Positions 1-8,650 are shown, numbered from the stretch's first letter. The stretch is 13,436 nt of DNA from Caldiserica bacterium UBA646 (GCA_002299965.1 DBOM01000014.1:2798-16233), one strand, 5' to 3'. Notes: generated by a model not told the origin, from the letters alone. A program made the numbers and translations.

Positions 1-1551
1 AGCACATATGGCCTTAGAATCAACCAATCAAACAAAATCAAAATAAAAAATCCGGCTGACTACTTTAAAAAACTTAAGGAGAATTACGTTATACTTTCAT
101 ACGATGAAAGAAAAAATAGTGTCGAAAAAAACGCACATGCCCTTGCCAAAAAAATCAATGGAACGCCACTCTATTCAAATGATTTTTTAGAGGAAGTAGT
201 AAATCTAACGGAGTATCCTACGCCATTCCTTGCAACGATTGGAAAAGAAGAATTTTCAATACCGCAATGTATTTCCATACGCGTTATAGAAGACCACATA
301 AAATCTTTCCCATGCGTAGATAAAAACGGAAATCTTCTTCCATACTTTATTGGAGTAAGAAATGGTTGTTCTGACTTCATTGAAATTGTCAAAAGCGGAT
401 ACGAAAAAGTAATTAAAGCAAGAATGCTTGACGGAAAATTCTTTTTTGAGGAAGATAAAAAAATCTCTTTGCCAACCCTTGTTAATAAACTTTCAGAAGT
501 TGTTTTTTTGAAAGGGCTGGGCACAATGAAAGATAAAACTGACCGATTAACAATACTTTCGGACTATATTTCCCCAAAAGTCGGATTAAACGACAGCCAG
601 AACAAAGCATTAAAACGAAGCGCATATCTATCGAAAGCAGATCTTTTAACAAATGTCGTCAGAGAATTTCCTGATTTGCAGGGAGAGATAGGAGGAATAT
701 ATGCCGAGTTGCAAGGCGAAGAAACAGAAGTATCTGAAGCAATAAAAGACCAGTATCTTCCGCGCTTTGCAGATGACAAACTTCCAAAAACATTAATAGG
801 CACTTGCCTTTCTCTTATCGACAAAATAGACACATTGACAGGCGGCTTCGTCGTAGGCATCGCCGTTTCTGGTTCTAAAGACCCATACGGGCTTAGAAGA
901 ATTGGCAACAGCGTAGTGCTGTTACTCACTTCTATTGACATGGAATCTTTCCCTTTAAAAGAGCTCGTGCAAGTCTCCATTGGTTTACACAAACCAAAAA
1001 AAGAAATAGAAACCGAAAAAATATCAAAAGATATTGATTCCTTTTTAAAAGAAAGAGCCAAAGGAATATTAAAAGAAAAAAATGTCAGGTATGATATAAT
1101 AAATGCTGTTACGGCGCTATCGCTTGATCTGACCACTACATACAAAAAAAGGGCAGAGATATTAATGAATCATATAAACGATGAAGAACTTGCATCCATA
1201 GCACTGGCAAACAAGCGAGTAAACAATATCCTGCAAAACGCAGATATCTCTTCAAAAATCATAGACAAAAAACTTCTTTTTGAGAAAGAAGAAGAAGGTC
1301 TCTTTGATGCAATTCAACATACCAAAACAAAAATTGAAAATAGACTTAAACAAATGAATTATGAAGAAATTATAAAAATACTTTACAGTTTATCCCCTGT
1401 AATTTCTAAATTCTTTGATAAAGTGCTCGTTATGGATAATGACGAAAAAATCAGAAAAAATCGGCTTGCTATGCTAATAAATTTAAAAGAACTGTTTCTC
1501 AAATTTGCGGATTTTTCGACAATCGTCATCGAGAAAGAAAAAAATGTATAA
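1..1551 (+). CDS. glyS: Glycyl-tRNA synthetase beta subunit, 3' part (5' end outside window)
   Basis: This is the beta subunit of the heterotetrameric (alpha2beta2) glycyl-tRNA synthetase, which charges tRNA-Gly in the cytoplasm; the alpha subunit GlyQ carries the aminoacylation site. The frame is open from base 1 to the TAA at 1549-1551, giving 516 residues, so roughly the N-terminal quarter of a usual 680-690 residue GlyS lies before the window. Family motifs are clear: NLTEYPTPFLATI near fragment residue 65, GTMKDKTDRL near 175, KADLLTNVVREFPDLQGEIGG near 210, then LPKTLIGTCLSLIDKIDTL and GSKDPYGLRR near 290. The last ~120 residues are the helical tRNA/anticodon-binding part. A GlyQ gene is expected just upstream, outside the window. 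The next gene begins 68 bases downstream, with no convincing terminator between. Identification is firm; only the N-terminus is missing. Confidence 0.96.
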   Translation, partial: STYGLRINQSNKIKIKNPADYFKKLKENYVILSYDERKNSVEKNAHALAKKINGTPLYSNDFLEEVVNLTEYPTPFLATIGKEEFSIPQCISIRVIEDHIKSFPCVDKNGNLLPYFIGVRNGCSDFIEIVKSGYEKVIKARMLDGKFFFEEDKKISLPTLVNKLSEVVFLKGLGTMKDKTDRLTILSDYISPKVGLNDSQNKALKRSAYLSKADLLTNVVREFPDLQGEIGGIYAELQGEETEVSEAIKDQYLPRFADDKLPKTLIGTCLSLIDKIDTLTGGFVVGIAVSGSKDPYGLRRIGNSVVLLLTSIDMESFPLKELVQVSIGLHKPKKEIETEKISKDIDSFLKERAKGILKEKNVRYDIINAVTALSLDLTTTYKKRAEILMNHINDEELASIALANKRVNNILQNADISSKIIDKKLLFEKEEEGLFDAIQHTKTKIENRLKQMNYEEIIKILYSLSPVISKFFDKVLVMDNDEKIRKNRLAMLINLKELFLKFADFSTIVIEKEKNV

Positions 1552-1554
1552 ATC

Positions 1555-1582
1555 TTTATTTTTTCTATTAAATACCTATAAT
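1555..1582 (+). promoter_or_regulatory. Possible ppdK promoter: perfect -10, weak -35
   Basis: A consensus TATAAT lies at 1577-1582 in the short glyS-ppdK gap. The best -35 partner is TTTATT at 1555-1560 with a 16-base spacer, matching TTGACA at only three positions. No TG extension precedes the -10. It could give ppdK its own transcription, but in such AT-rich DNA the match may be chance. Confidence 0.35.
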
Positions 1583-1602
1583 GAATAGGCAATAAAATTG
1601 CT

Positions 1603-1609
1603 AAGGAGG
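1603..1609 (+). promoter_or_regulatory. Strong ribosome binding site of ppdK
   Basis: AAGGAGG ends 10 bases before the ATG at 1620 and fixes that start. It is near-perfectly complementary to the 16S rRNA 3' end and predicts efficient translation, unlike the start of dnaG downstream. Confidence 0.85.
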
Positions 1610-1619
1610 TTATACAACA

Positions 1620-4271
1620 ATGACAGATAAAAAAGTTTATGCCTTTGAAGAAGGCAATGGCAGTATGAAAAATCTTTTGGGTGGAAAAGGCGCAGGACTT
1701 GCAGAAATGACAAAAATTGGACTTCCCGTCCCCCCAGGTTTTATTATTACTACAGAAGTTTGTAAAGAATATCAAAAAACAAAAAAAATAGATGAAGATC
1801 TAACCAGTGAAATATTAGAACATCTTCATAAATTAGAAGAAAAAGCTGGCAAGATATTCGGCGATAAAACAAACCCCCTACTTGTATCAGTTCGCTCAGG
1901 TGCCCCAGTCTCCATGCCAGGTATGATGGATACCATTTTAAACCTTGGTTTAAATGACAATACTGTAGAGGGGTTAAAAGAGCTCACAAATAATGAGCGA
2001 TTTGCATATGACAGCTACAGAAGGTTCATCCAAATGTTCGGGGATGTTGCAATGGGAATCCCTCATAGTGAATTTGCAAAAATCCTTGATAACCACAAAG
2101 AAAAACATGGATTAAAAAACGACACAGATCTCACTGCTGAAATGCTAAAAGATATAATAGCAGACTATAAAATACTTTACCAAGAAAAAACTGGAGAAGA
2201 ATTTCCACAAGACCCGATAAAGCAATTATTCCGTTCTATTGAAGCTGTTTTTGAATCATGGAACAATCCAAGAGCCATTTCATACAGAAACATTAATAAA
2301 ATTAGTGATGAATTGGGTACCGCAGTAAGTATTGTAATGATGGTATTTGGAAATATGGGCGATGATTCCGCAACAGGTGTTGCTTTCACAAGAAACCCTG
2401 CCACAGGAGACAAGAAACTATACGGCGAATTTCTTACCAATGCACAAGGAGAAGACGTAGTAGCAGGCATAAGAACTCCGCTCCCGATTGATAAACTAGA
2501 AGAATTTTCTCTTCCGCTATTTAATCAACTTAAAGAGGTGGGAGAGAAATTAGAGCAACATTACAGGGATATGCAAGATATGGAATTCACTATAGAAAAA
2601 GGGAAACTTTACATGCTCCAGACAAGATCAGGTAAAAGAACTGCACAGGCAGCTGTAAAAGTCGCCGTTGATATGGTCAATGAAAATCTCATAACAAAAG
2701 AAGAAAGTGTTCTTCGCATTACCCCGGTGCAAATTGACCGATTGCTCCACAAAATGATTGACCCAAGCGTGAAAGTAAATCCAATTGCAAAAGGTCTCCC
2801 CGCTTCTCCTGGCGCTGCAAGCGGCAAAGTTGTATTTGATGTAAAAGAAGCTACTAAGAGAGGAAAAGACGGAGAAGCAATAATACTTGTGCGTTTGGAA
2901 ACTACTCCAGAAGATATTGAAGGTATGGCACATTCAGAAGGCATTCTCACTACACGCGGAGGTATGACAGCTCATGCTGCGGTAGTAGCAAGAGGAATGG
3001 GTAAACCCTGTATTGTGGGCGCAGAAGATATAAAAATTGACGCAGAAGGTAATAGCTTCACTACAAATGGAATTGAAGTTAAAAAAGACGAGATTATTAC
3101 AATAGATGGTTCGATGGGAAATGTCATTCTTGGAGAAGTGACAATGATAGAACCAGAACTCACGTCAGAATTGCGACAGTTACTCGCCTATTCAGATGAA
3201 TTAAGAGAGTTGGGAGTAAGAGCAAATGCAAATACGCCAGAGGAAGCCATAAAAGCATTAGATTACGGCGCTGAAGGAATTGGATTATGCAGAACCGAAA
3301 GAATGTTTCTAAGTCCTGAGCGGCTTCCCTTTATGCAGGACATGATTATCGCGGAATCAAAAGAAGAACGCAGTATATCACTCGGTAAGTTGAAAGATAT
3401 GCAGAAGAAAGATTTTTACGATATCCTACTAGCAATGGATGGACTTTCTGTCATTATAAGACTTTTAGATCCACCACTCCACGAATTTTTACCTCAAAAA
3501 GAGAGGCTCGAAAAAGAAATTGCAGAGCTCAGGGAAAAAGGGAATGATCCAGAACTTCTTAAGAAAAGAGAAAAAGAGCTTCAACGGTCACAAGAACTTG
3601 CCGAATTTAACCCAATGATTGGTTTTAGAGGGTGCCGAGTAGGCATTGTCTACCCTGAGATTTATGAAATGCAAGTGACTGGAATAATAGAAGCCGCGAT
3701 TCAATTGAAAAAGGAAGGACATGATCCAAAACCCAAGATTATGCTTCCACTTATTGGTCACGTCAATGAAATGAAAACTCTTAGAGAAAAAGCTACAACT
3801 ATCATAACAAATATATTTAGAAAAGAAGGTACAACCATCGATTACCAAATAGGAACAATGATAGAAGTGCCTCGTGCCACTCTAACTGCTGATCAAATTG
3901 CAGAATATGCTGATTTTTTCTCATTTGGCACAAATGATCTTACGCAAGCAACATTTGCATTTAGTAGAGACGATGCCGAGGCCACATTTATTCCAACGTA
4001 TCTCAAAGATGGAATACTTCCCACAGAACCTTTTATCACAATAGACCAGGATGGTGTAGGAAAACTTGTCAGGATAGGTGTTGTACTTGGAAGAAAAGCA
4101 AAAAATAATCTTGAAATAGGCATTTGCGGTGAACATGGTGGTGATCCAAAATCCATTGAGTTTTTTCACTATGCAGGCCTCGATTATGTGAGCTGCTCGC
4201 CTTTTAGGGTTCCAATTGCTCGTCTGGCAGCTGCGCAAGTAGCCATAAAAGAAAAACTCGGAAAGGAATAA
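1620..4271 (+). CDS. ppdK: Pyruvate, phosphate dikinase
   Basis: PPDK reversibly converts pyruvate, ATP and Pi to phosphoenolpyruvate, AMP and PPi. In anaerobes it often runs as PPi-linked glycolysis, otherwise as gluconeogenesis. The 883 residues match the usual length (~875). Domains in order: ATP-grasp nucleotide-binding region (GGKGAGLAEM near residue 21; SVRSGAPVSMPGMMDT near 90; LYMLQTRSGKRTAQAA near 330), the phosphohistidine swivel domain with GGMTAHAAVVARGMGKPC and the catalytic His452, then the PEP/pyruvate TIM barrel with FSFGTNDLTQATFAFSRDD and ICGEHGGDP, where Cys836 is the expected proton donor. Thr450, two residues before the His, matches the residue phosphorylated by the PPDK regulatory protein in other species; no regulator gene lies in the window. 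A strong SD supports the start. The stop is one base before the GTG of dgt, implying co-transcription. Identification is very secure. Confidence 0.98.
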   Translation: MTDKKVYAFEEGNGSMKNLLGGKGAGLAEMTKIGLPVPPGFIITTEVCKEYQKTKKIDEDLTSEILEHLHKLEEKAGKIFGDKTNPLLVSVRSGAPVSMPGMMDTILNLGLNDNTVEGLKELTNNERFAYDSYRRFIQMFGDVAMGIPHSEFAKILDNHKEKHGLKNDTDLTAEMLKDIIADYKILYQEKTGEEFPQDPIKQLFRSIEAVFESWNNPRAISYRNINKISDELGTAVSIVMMVFGNMGDDSATGVAFTRNPATGDKKLYGEFLTNAQGEDVVAGIRTPLPIDKLEEFSLPLFNQLKEVGEKLEQHYRDMQDMEFTIEKGKLYMLQTRSGKRTAQAAVKVAVDMVNENLITKEESVLRITPVQIDRLLHKMIDPSVKVNPIAKGLPASPGAASGKVVFDVKEATKRGKDGEAIILVRLETTPEDIEGMAHSEGILTTRGGMTAHAAVVARGMGKPCIVGAEDIKIDAEGNSFTTNGIEVKKDEIITIDGSMGNVILGEVTMIEPELTSELRQLLAYSDELRELGVRANANTPEEAIKALDYGAEGIGLCRTERMFLSPERLPFMQDMIIAESKEERSISLGKLKDMQKKDFYDILLAMDGLSVIIRLLDPPLHEFLPQKERLEKEIAELREKGNDPELLKKREKELQRSQELAEFNPMIGFRGCRVGIVYPEIYEMQVTGIIEAAIQLKKEGHDPKPKIMLPLIGHVNEMKTLREKATTIITNIFRKEGTTIDYQIGTMIEVPRATLTADQIAEYADFFSFGTNDLTQATFAFSRDDAEATFIPTYLKDGILPTEPFITIDQDGVGKLVRIGVVLGRKAKNNLEIGICGEHGGDPKSIEFFHYAGLDYVSCSPFRVPIARLAAAQVAIKEKLGKE

Positions 4272-4272
4272 A

Positions 4273-5385
4273 GTGCTACGGCAAGAATACGAAAAATTAG
4301 AAACAGAGTTGCTCTCTCCATTTGCTACACTGAGCAATAAAACAAAAGGGAGAGCAACTCCGGAAACGAAAGACCCTCACCGCACAGAGTTCCAAAGAGA
4401 TGTGGACAGAATTCTTTATTCCAAAGCATTCCGTAGATTACAATATAAAACTCAGGTATTCATAGCCCCCAAGGGGGATCACTATCGCAATCGTCTCACG
4501 CATACGCTTGAAGTAATGACGATCAGCAGATCAATCTCCCGGGCTCTCCGCCTAAATCAGGATCTTACCGAAGCCATCGCACTGGGACACGACCTGGGGC
4601 ACTCGCCGTTCGGGCATGCTGGAGAAGCAATTATCGACAAAAAATGCAAAGAATATAGTTCGCATATACGTTTTTTCCATCCCGAACAAAGCCTGAGAGT
4701 CGTAGATATTCTCGAAAAAAGACTAAAGTCGAACGGAGAAACCGTTTTTGGATTAAACCTTACATACGAAGTAAGAGATGGAATATTAAAGCACAGTAAG
4801 GGATTAGCAAATCTATCGGAATTAAAAAATGTTGATATGGCAGCAACCCTAGAAGGGCAAATAGCAAGAATTGCTGATCGTATTGCCTATATTCACCATG
4901 ATATGGATGATGCAATACGAGCAAAAATCATAAATGAAAAAGACATACCCAATTCAACACGTCAAACCTTAGGAAAATCAAATTCAAAAAGGCTTTCGAC
5001 GATGATTCTTGATACAATAGAGATGAGTAAAGGCAAAGATACAATTTGCATGAGCAAAAATATAGAAAATGCTATGGATGAACTGAAAAATTTTCTAACA
5101 GAGAAAGTATATATCGGCTCATCGCCCAAAAAAGAAGAGAAAAAAGTATTCAGAATGATGGCATACCTATTCGACCATTATTACAATAACCCGGAAGATA
5201 TGGGGGATTACTTAACATATCATCCAAGCGTTCTTAAAATTAAAAACCCGATAAAATATATCAAAAAGAACAAAGAAAAAAGATTACAGATCATTTGCGA
5301 TTACCTTTCATCAATGACAGATCGTTTTGCAATTCAAACATTCTACGATATCACCACCCCAAATCCACTGCCGATAAGCGATTAA
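4273..5385 (+). CDS. dgt: dGTPase-like deoxynucleoside triphosphate triphosphohydrolase (HD domain)
   Basis: Dgt enzymes hydrolyse dGTP (often other dNTPs too) to the deoxynucleoside and inorganic triphosphate, adjusting dNTP pools for replication. It starts at GTG 4273: the SD AAAGGA (4262-4267) is 5 bases upstream, and the N-terminal LLSPFATLSNKTKGR followed by RTEFQRDVDRILYSKAFRR matches the family. The HD metal site is complete: His77 in NRLTHTLEV, His106-Asp107 in AIALGHDLGHSPFGHAGE, and Asp202 in IARIADRIAYIHHDMDDA. At 370 residues it resembles the compact bacterial dGTPases rather than the ~500-residue E. coli enzyme, so strict dGTP specificity cannot be assumed. Its place just before dnaG-rpoD, a neighbourhood I recall from Clostridia and relatives, ties it to replication. 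Overlap with the ppdK stop region implies the same mRNA. Confidence 0.94.
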   Translation: MLRQEYEKLETELLSPFATLSNKTKGRATPETKDPHRTEFQRDVDRILYSKAFRRLQYKTQVFIAPKGDHYRNRLTHTLEVMTISRSISRALRLNQDLTEAIALGHDLGHSPFGHAGEAIIDKKCKEYSSHIRFFHPEQSLRVVDILEKRLKSNGETVFGLNLTYEVRDGILKHSKGLANLSELKNVDMAATLEGQIARIADRIAYIHHDMDDAIRAKIINEKDIPNSTRQTLGKSNSKRLSTMILDTIEMSKGKDTICMSKNIENAMDELKNFLTEKVYIGSSPKKEEKKVFRMMAYLFDHYYNNPEDMGDYLTYHPSVLKIKNPIKYIKKNKEKRLQIICDYLSSMTDRFAIQTFYDITTPNPLPISD

Positions 5386-5440
5386 CCTCAGTCAATTTGC
5401 CGCTAAACCACATAATGTAGCTTCATAGGAATTATTTGTG

Positions 5441-5470
5441 AATATACCCGTATATTTTATTTTTAAAAAT
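5441..5470 (+). terminator. Weak hairpin plus AT palindrome in the dgt-dnaG gap
   Basis: In the 120-base gap after dgt, AATATAC (5441-5447) and GTATATT (5450-5456) form an inverted repeat separated by CC, in practice a 6-bp stem with a CCCG loop. A T-rich tract follows. It overlaps ATTTTTAAAAAT (5459-5470), a perfect 12-base palindrome. The stem is nearly all A/T, so as an intrinsic terminator it would be weak; it could equally be an operator or chance in AT-rich DNA. I find no convincing promoter in the rest of the gap. Confidence 0.25.
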
Positions 5471-5505
5471 TAAAGGAAATTTATCTATTTCTTACGTATT
5501 TATAT

Positions 5506-7221
5506 ATGATGAAAGACTTAAAAGATTACATAGATGAATTGCACGAAAAAGTGGACATTGTCTCCACAATAAACCGGTACGTTAAATTAAAAAAAAGAGG
5601 ACGTAACTATGTAGGATTATGCCCTTTTCACGAAGAGAAAACGCCTTCATTCGTAGTAAGCCCAGAAAAACAGATATTCCATTGTTTTGGCTGTGGAGCA
5701 AGTGGAGATGTGATAAAATTCCTTATGAAAATAGACGGAATGGATTTCAAAGAAGCAATTACTATACTTGCCCAGGATGCTGGAATGCCTCTTCCGACAT
5801 TTTCAGGCAAAAAAACTGACAAAACAGAAAAGGATAATTTACGTGGAGCAGTACAAGCCGCGTCAAACTTTTTCCAGGAACAAATCACAAAAGACATCTT
5901 GCTATACCTTGAACAAAGAGGAGTAACCAAAGAAAGCATCGAAAAATTCCAGATTGGGTACGCTCCTCCGAACGGAGAGAAACTCATTACTGCCATGGAA
6001 AAGAAAGGCATTTCGCAAAATTCACTGCTTGCTGCTGGTGTCTTAAAAAAAATGGATGATGGAAAAATCAAAAGTTACTTCAGAAACAGAATTATATTCC
6101 CCATATTTGATATCCAGGGAAGAATTGTTGCATTCGGTGGAAGAATATTCGGAAAAGGAGAGCCAAAATACTTAAATTCTCCTGATACCCCCATTTTTTT
6201 AAAAGGAAATTTGCTCTATCCAATTAACATCGCAAAGGAAGGTATAAGAAAAGAGAAACAAGCAATTATTGTGGAAGGATACTTCGATGCACTCATTTTG
6301 CATCAATCAGGTATTCAAAATGTAGTATCATCGATGGGAACATCCTTCACAGATGCACAAGCAGGGCTAATCAAACGCTACGCAGATAATGTTTGCTTCT
6401 TTTATGATGATGATGAGGGCGGAAGAAAGGGAGCTGAACGAGCAGTAGAAATATGCAGCAAAAAAAATCTTACTGTAAAGATAATAGTGGAAGGCAGTGG
6501 GCATGACCCAGATGAAATTGTATTGAAAAAAGGTAAAGATGGTATTTTGGAACTTATCGACAATGCAAAAGATCCTCTGGATTTTATCACGTCCTTTGAA
6601 TTAAAAATAGAAGGAAACAATCCTTCGGGAAAAGGAAGAGTTGCAAAAAAAGTGCTGGAAATTATAGATAAAATATCTAACAAAGTAGAGGCATATGAAT
6701 ACATCAAACAATTAGGCACAATTTTGAACATTGACCCTTCTATTCTTTTCACTCAATATACTCCTATACCAACAAAATCCAGAAGACAAAGAGAAAAATT
6801 AAATGTAAATAATATAATGTCAAATACGGAAAAATTGCTCACACAGGCGGTTATTCAAAGACCAGAAACGTTATATAAAATAATAGAAAAAGTGGACATT
6901 AATTATTTTCCGGATTCTCGTCACAGAAAAATATTTAACCATGCAAAAAAAGACATCGAAAAAAAAGGAATACCCGATATCAGGAATTGGGATGACCTCA
7001 CAGAGGATGAATTTTCCTTAGCTACAGCACTTTCAATGGAGGATCCCTCTTTAGTAAGCGACGAAGCAGTAGGACAGGCAATAAAAAGAATGAATAATTA
7101 TATTATGCAGTCTGAAGCACAAGAGCTATACAACGAAATAAAAGAGACAAAAGATGAAAACGAACTTAGAAAAAAATTGGAAAAATATCAACAAATCATT
7201 GAAAAATTAAAAAAGAGGTAG
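5506..7221 (+). CDS. dnaG: DNA primase
   Basis: DnaG makes the RNA primers for lagging-strand and origin synthesis, working with the replicative helicase DnaB. The 571 residues have the full architecture. The N-terminal CHC2-type zinc ribbon has Cys39, His42, Cys60 and Cys63 (LCPFHEEKTPSF ... FHCFGCGASGD). The TOPRIM catalytic core has Glu257 in IIVEGYFDAL and the DxD acidic pair Asp301/Asp303 in FFYDDDEGG. From about residue 430 there is a helical helicase-interaction domain. Two ATG codons stand in tandem (5506, 5509); the N-terminus MMKDLKDYIDELHEKVDIV aligns with the usual DnaG start. No Shine-Dalgarno sequence lies within 20 bases: the nearest, AAAGGA at 5472-5477, is 28 bases away. Translation start may therefore be weak or use a short or leaderless message. 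rpoD follows after five bases. Confidence 0.97.
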   Translation: MMKDLKDYIDELHEKVDIVSTINRYVKLKKRGRNYVGLCPFHEEKTPSFVVSPEKQIFHCFGCGASGDVIKFLMKIDGMDFKEAITILAQDAGMPLPTFSGKKTDKTEKDNLRGAVQAASNFFQEQITKDILLYLEQRGVTKESIEKFQIGYAPPNGEKLITAMEKKGISQNSLLAAGVLKKMDDGKIKSYFRNRIIFPIFDIQGRIVAFGGRIFGKGEPKYLNSPDTPIFLKGNLLYPINIAKEGIRKEKQAIIVEGYFDALILHQSGIQNVVSSMGTSFTDAQAGLIKRYADNVCFFYDDDEGGRKGAERAVEICSKKNLTVKIIVEGSGHDPDEIVLKKGKDGILELIDNAKDPLDFITSFELKIEGNNPSGKGRVAKKVLEIIDKISNKVEAYEYIKQLGTILNIDPSILFTQYTPIPTKSRRQREKLNVNNIMSNTEKLLTQAVIQRPETLYKIIEKVDINYFPDSRHRKIFNHAKKDIEKKGIPDIRNWDDLTEDEFSLATALSMEDPSLVSDEAVGQAIKRMNNYIMQSEAQELYNEIKETKDENELRKKLEKYQQIIEKLKKR

Positions 7222-7226
7222 CGGCT

Positions 7227-8363
7227 ATGGAAGAAAGCAAAGCAAAATCTTTAAAAATGATTAAAAATTATCAGAAAAAATTAAAAAATCTTACAAAAGA
7301 AGAGAAGGAAATAATTAGAAAACTCTTTGAAAGAGGCAGAATAACTGGATTCCTTACATATGACGAAATAGCAGATTCTCTTACAAAAATTCCAATTTCA
7401 GTAAAGAGAATTGATGAATTTTACGCTCTTCTTGCACGAGTAAAAGTTAAATTTTGCAGCAGCAAAAATACTGCAAAAGTAATGGGAAGTTCAACTTCAG
7501 AACGAGAATCACTAGTGCACGCTGAAATATCCGAGCTTAAAAATCCAGTCCAATCATATCTTGCAAACATTGGAGCAATAGATTTGCTTACAGTAGAAAA
7601 AGAGCAAGAATTGGGAAAACGCGTAGTTGAAGGAGACGAACAAGCAAAAAAGGAACTTACCGAGGCAAACCTACGGCTTGTAGTAAGTATTGCAAAAAGA
7701 TACACGGGACACGGATTATCATTTCTTGATCTGGTGCAAGAAGGAAATTTAGGGTTGATTCGTGCTGTAGAGAAGTTTGATTACAGTAGGGGTTATAGGT
7801 TCTCCACATATGCTACCTGGTGGATAAGACAGGCCATTACAAGAGCCCTGGCAGATCAATCAAGATTAATTCGAGTGCCAGTGCATATGGTAGAAAGTAT
7901 AAATAGAATTGAAAGAGCCACAAAAGAGTTAATGCAAGAACTAGGGCGTGAACCTTCATATAAAGAAATTTCAGAAAGGACAGAAATACCCGAAAAGAAA
8001 ATCACCAAATACCTGCGTCTTGCGCAGCAACCACTGTCCCTGGAAATGCCGGTAGGAGATGAAGAAGAAAGCAGATTAGAAAATTTTATCGCAGATAACC
8101 GCAATCTTACACCCGAAGGTGAAACCTTCAACACATACTACAACGACCAGCTAACTAAAGTGATGGCAAAACTCACCGAAAGAGAAAGAGAAATACTCAA
8201 ACTCCGTGCGGGACTTGGCAGAGAGTACCCCCACACACTAGAAGAAGTAGGCACAATTTTTGGAGTAACGCGGGAAAGAATACGACAAATTGAGGCGAAA
8301 GCAAAAAGAAAGCTCACAAAAGAGCTAAAAGAGCTCGAGAAAACAGAAGTAAAAATTGAATAG
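7227..8363 (+). CDS. rpoD: RNA polymerase primary sigma factor (RpoD/SigA)
   Basis: This is the housekeeping sigma factor directing RNA polymerase to -10/-35 promoters. Its 378 residues are close to B. subtilis SigA (371); the long non-conserved insert of E. coli sigma-70 is absent. A region 1.1-like segment with GFLTYDEIADSL spans about 28-76, and region 1.2 begins with NPVQSYL at 106. Region 2 includes LTEANLRLVVSIAKRY (144-159) and the -10 recognition helix RFSTYATWWIRQAITR (191-206). Region 3 is about 215-300, and region 4 carries the -35 helix-turn-helix TLEEVGTIFGVTRERIRQIEAKA (337-359). The -10 and -35 recognition residues look canonical, so consensus TTGACA/TATAAT promoters are expected, as found ahead of the phosphorylase and Rrf2 genes. 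The SD GAGG (7215-7218) overlaps the dnaG stop, indicating translational coupling with the primase, as in the macromolecular synthesis operon. Confidence 0.98.
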   Translation: MEESKAKSLKMIKNYQKKLKNLTKEEKEIIRKLFERGRITGFLTYDEIADSLTKIPISVKRIDEFYALLARVKVKFCSSKNTAKVMGSSTSERESLVHAEISELKNPVQSYLANIGAIDLLTVEKEQELGKRVVEGDEQAKKELTEANLRLVVSIAKRYTGHGLSFLDLVQEGNLGLIRAVEKFDYSRGYRFSTYATWWIRQAITRALADQSRLIRVPVHMVESINRIERATKELMQELGREPSYKEISERTEIPEKKITKYLRLAQQPLSLEMPVGDEEESRLENFIADNRNLTPEGETFNTYYNDQLTKVMAKLTEREREILKLRAGLGREYPHTLEEVGTIFGVTRERIRQIEAKAKRKLTKELKELEKTEVKIE

Positions 8364-8510
8364 CCACAATAAACATGTTCCACTTAATAAAACACCATCT
8401 AGCACTAGTAGAGCAATATTTCCATTTTACCCTCTTTGTTTAATATAAAGATACATTCATACTCTCGTATTATCAAATAAAATTTATCTAATTTGCTAAC
8501 ATCGCTCATA

Positions 8511-8530
8511 TAAAATAACCTATTATTTTA
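8511..8530. repeat. A/T-only inverted repeat in the rpoD-phosphorylase gap
   Basis: TAAAATAA (8511-8518) and TTATTTTA (8523-8530) are perfect 8-bp complements around the loop CCTA. The sequence lies mid-way in the 287-base gap 8364-8650. No U-run follows it on either strand, so it is not a typical intrinsic terminator. It could be a protein-binding dyad or a chance pattern in very AT-rich DNA. Apart from this and the promoter further right, I see no RNA gene, small ORF or other structure in this gap. Confidence 0.3.
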
Positions 8531-8591
8531 AAAACAGTGAGATCTATATATTTTCATGACAAAAAATGCCAAATATACATCTTATCTTTAC

Positions 8592-8619
8592 TTGTAAGTT
8601 TTGTTAAACAATTTATAAT
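8592..8619 (+). promoter_or_regulatory. Sigma-A type promoter of the phosphorylase-psuG-methyltransferase operon
   Basis: The -35 is TTGTAA (8592-8597, 4 of 6 consensus), the spacer is 16 bases, and the -10 is a perfect TATAAT (8614-8619). Transcription would start near 8626, leaving a leader of about 25 bases. The spacer contains TTGTT-A-AACAA (8601-8611), a small dyad that could be a repressor site. Confidence 0.6.
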
Positions 8620-8638
8620 TGAAAAATGAATAACTATT

Positions 8639-8644
8639 AGGAGG
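8639..8644 (+). promoter_or_regulatory. Strong ribosome binding site of the phosphorylase gene
   Basis: AGGAGG stands six bases before the ATG at 8651 and fixes that start. It is the only clear SD in the three-gene operon; the next two genes depend on overlapping stop/start codons. Confidence 0.85.
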
Positions 8645-8650
8645 CAAATA

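Noticed and set aside
564..1145. 193-codon open frame on the - strand inside glyS
   Set aside because: It is fully antisense to a well-conserved gene, has no SD or family motif, and its composition fits a shadow of the AT-rich coding strand.
3921..4337. 138-codon - strand frame across the ppdK-dgt junction
   Set aside because: It overlaps conserved PPDK C-terminal motifs and the dgt start; the translation shows no recognisable domain.
8321..8341. Repeated GAGCT units near the rpoD end, resembling a hairpin
   Set aside because: They encode the Lys-Glu-Leu repeat of the sigma factor tail and do not form a terminator-like stem with a T-run.
8364..8650. Possible tRNA, riboswitch or small RNA in the largest gap
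   Set aside because: No cloverleaf, no GC-rich stems and no known aptamer core could be seen; the region is almost uniformly A/T.
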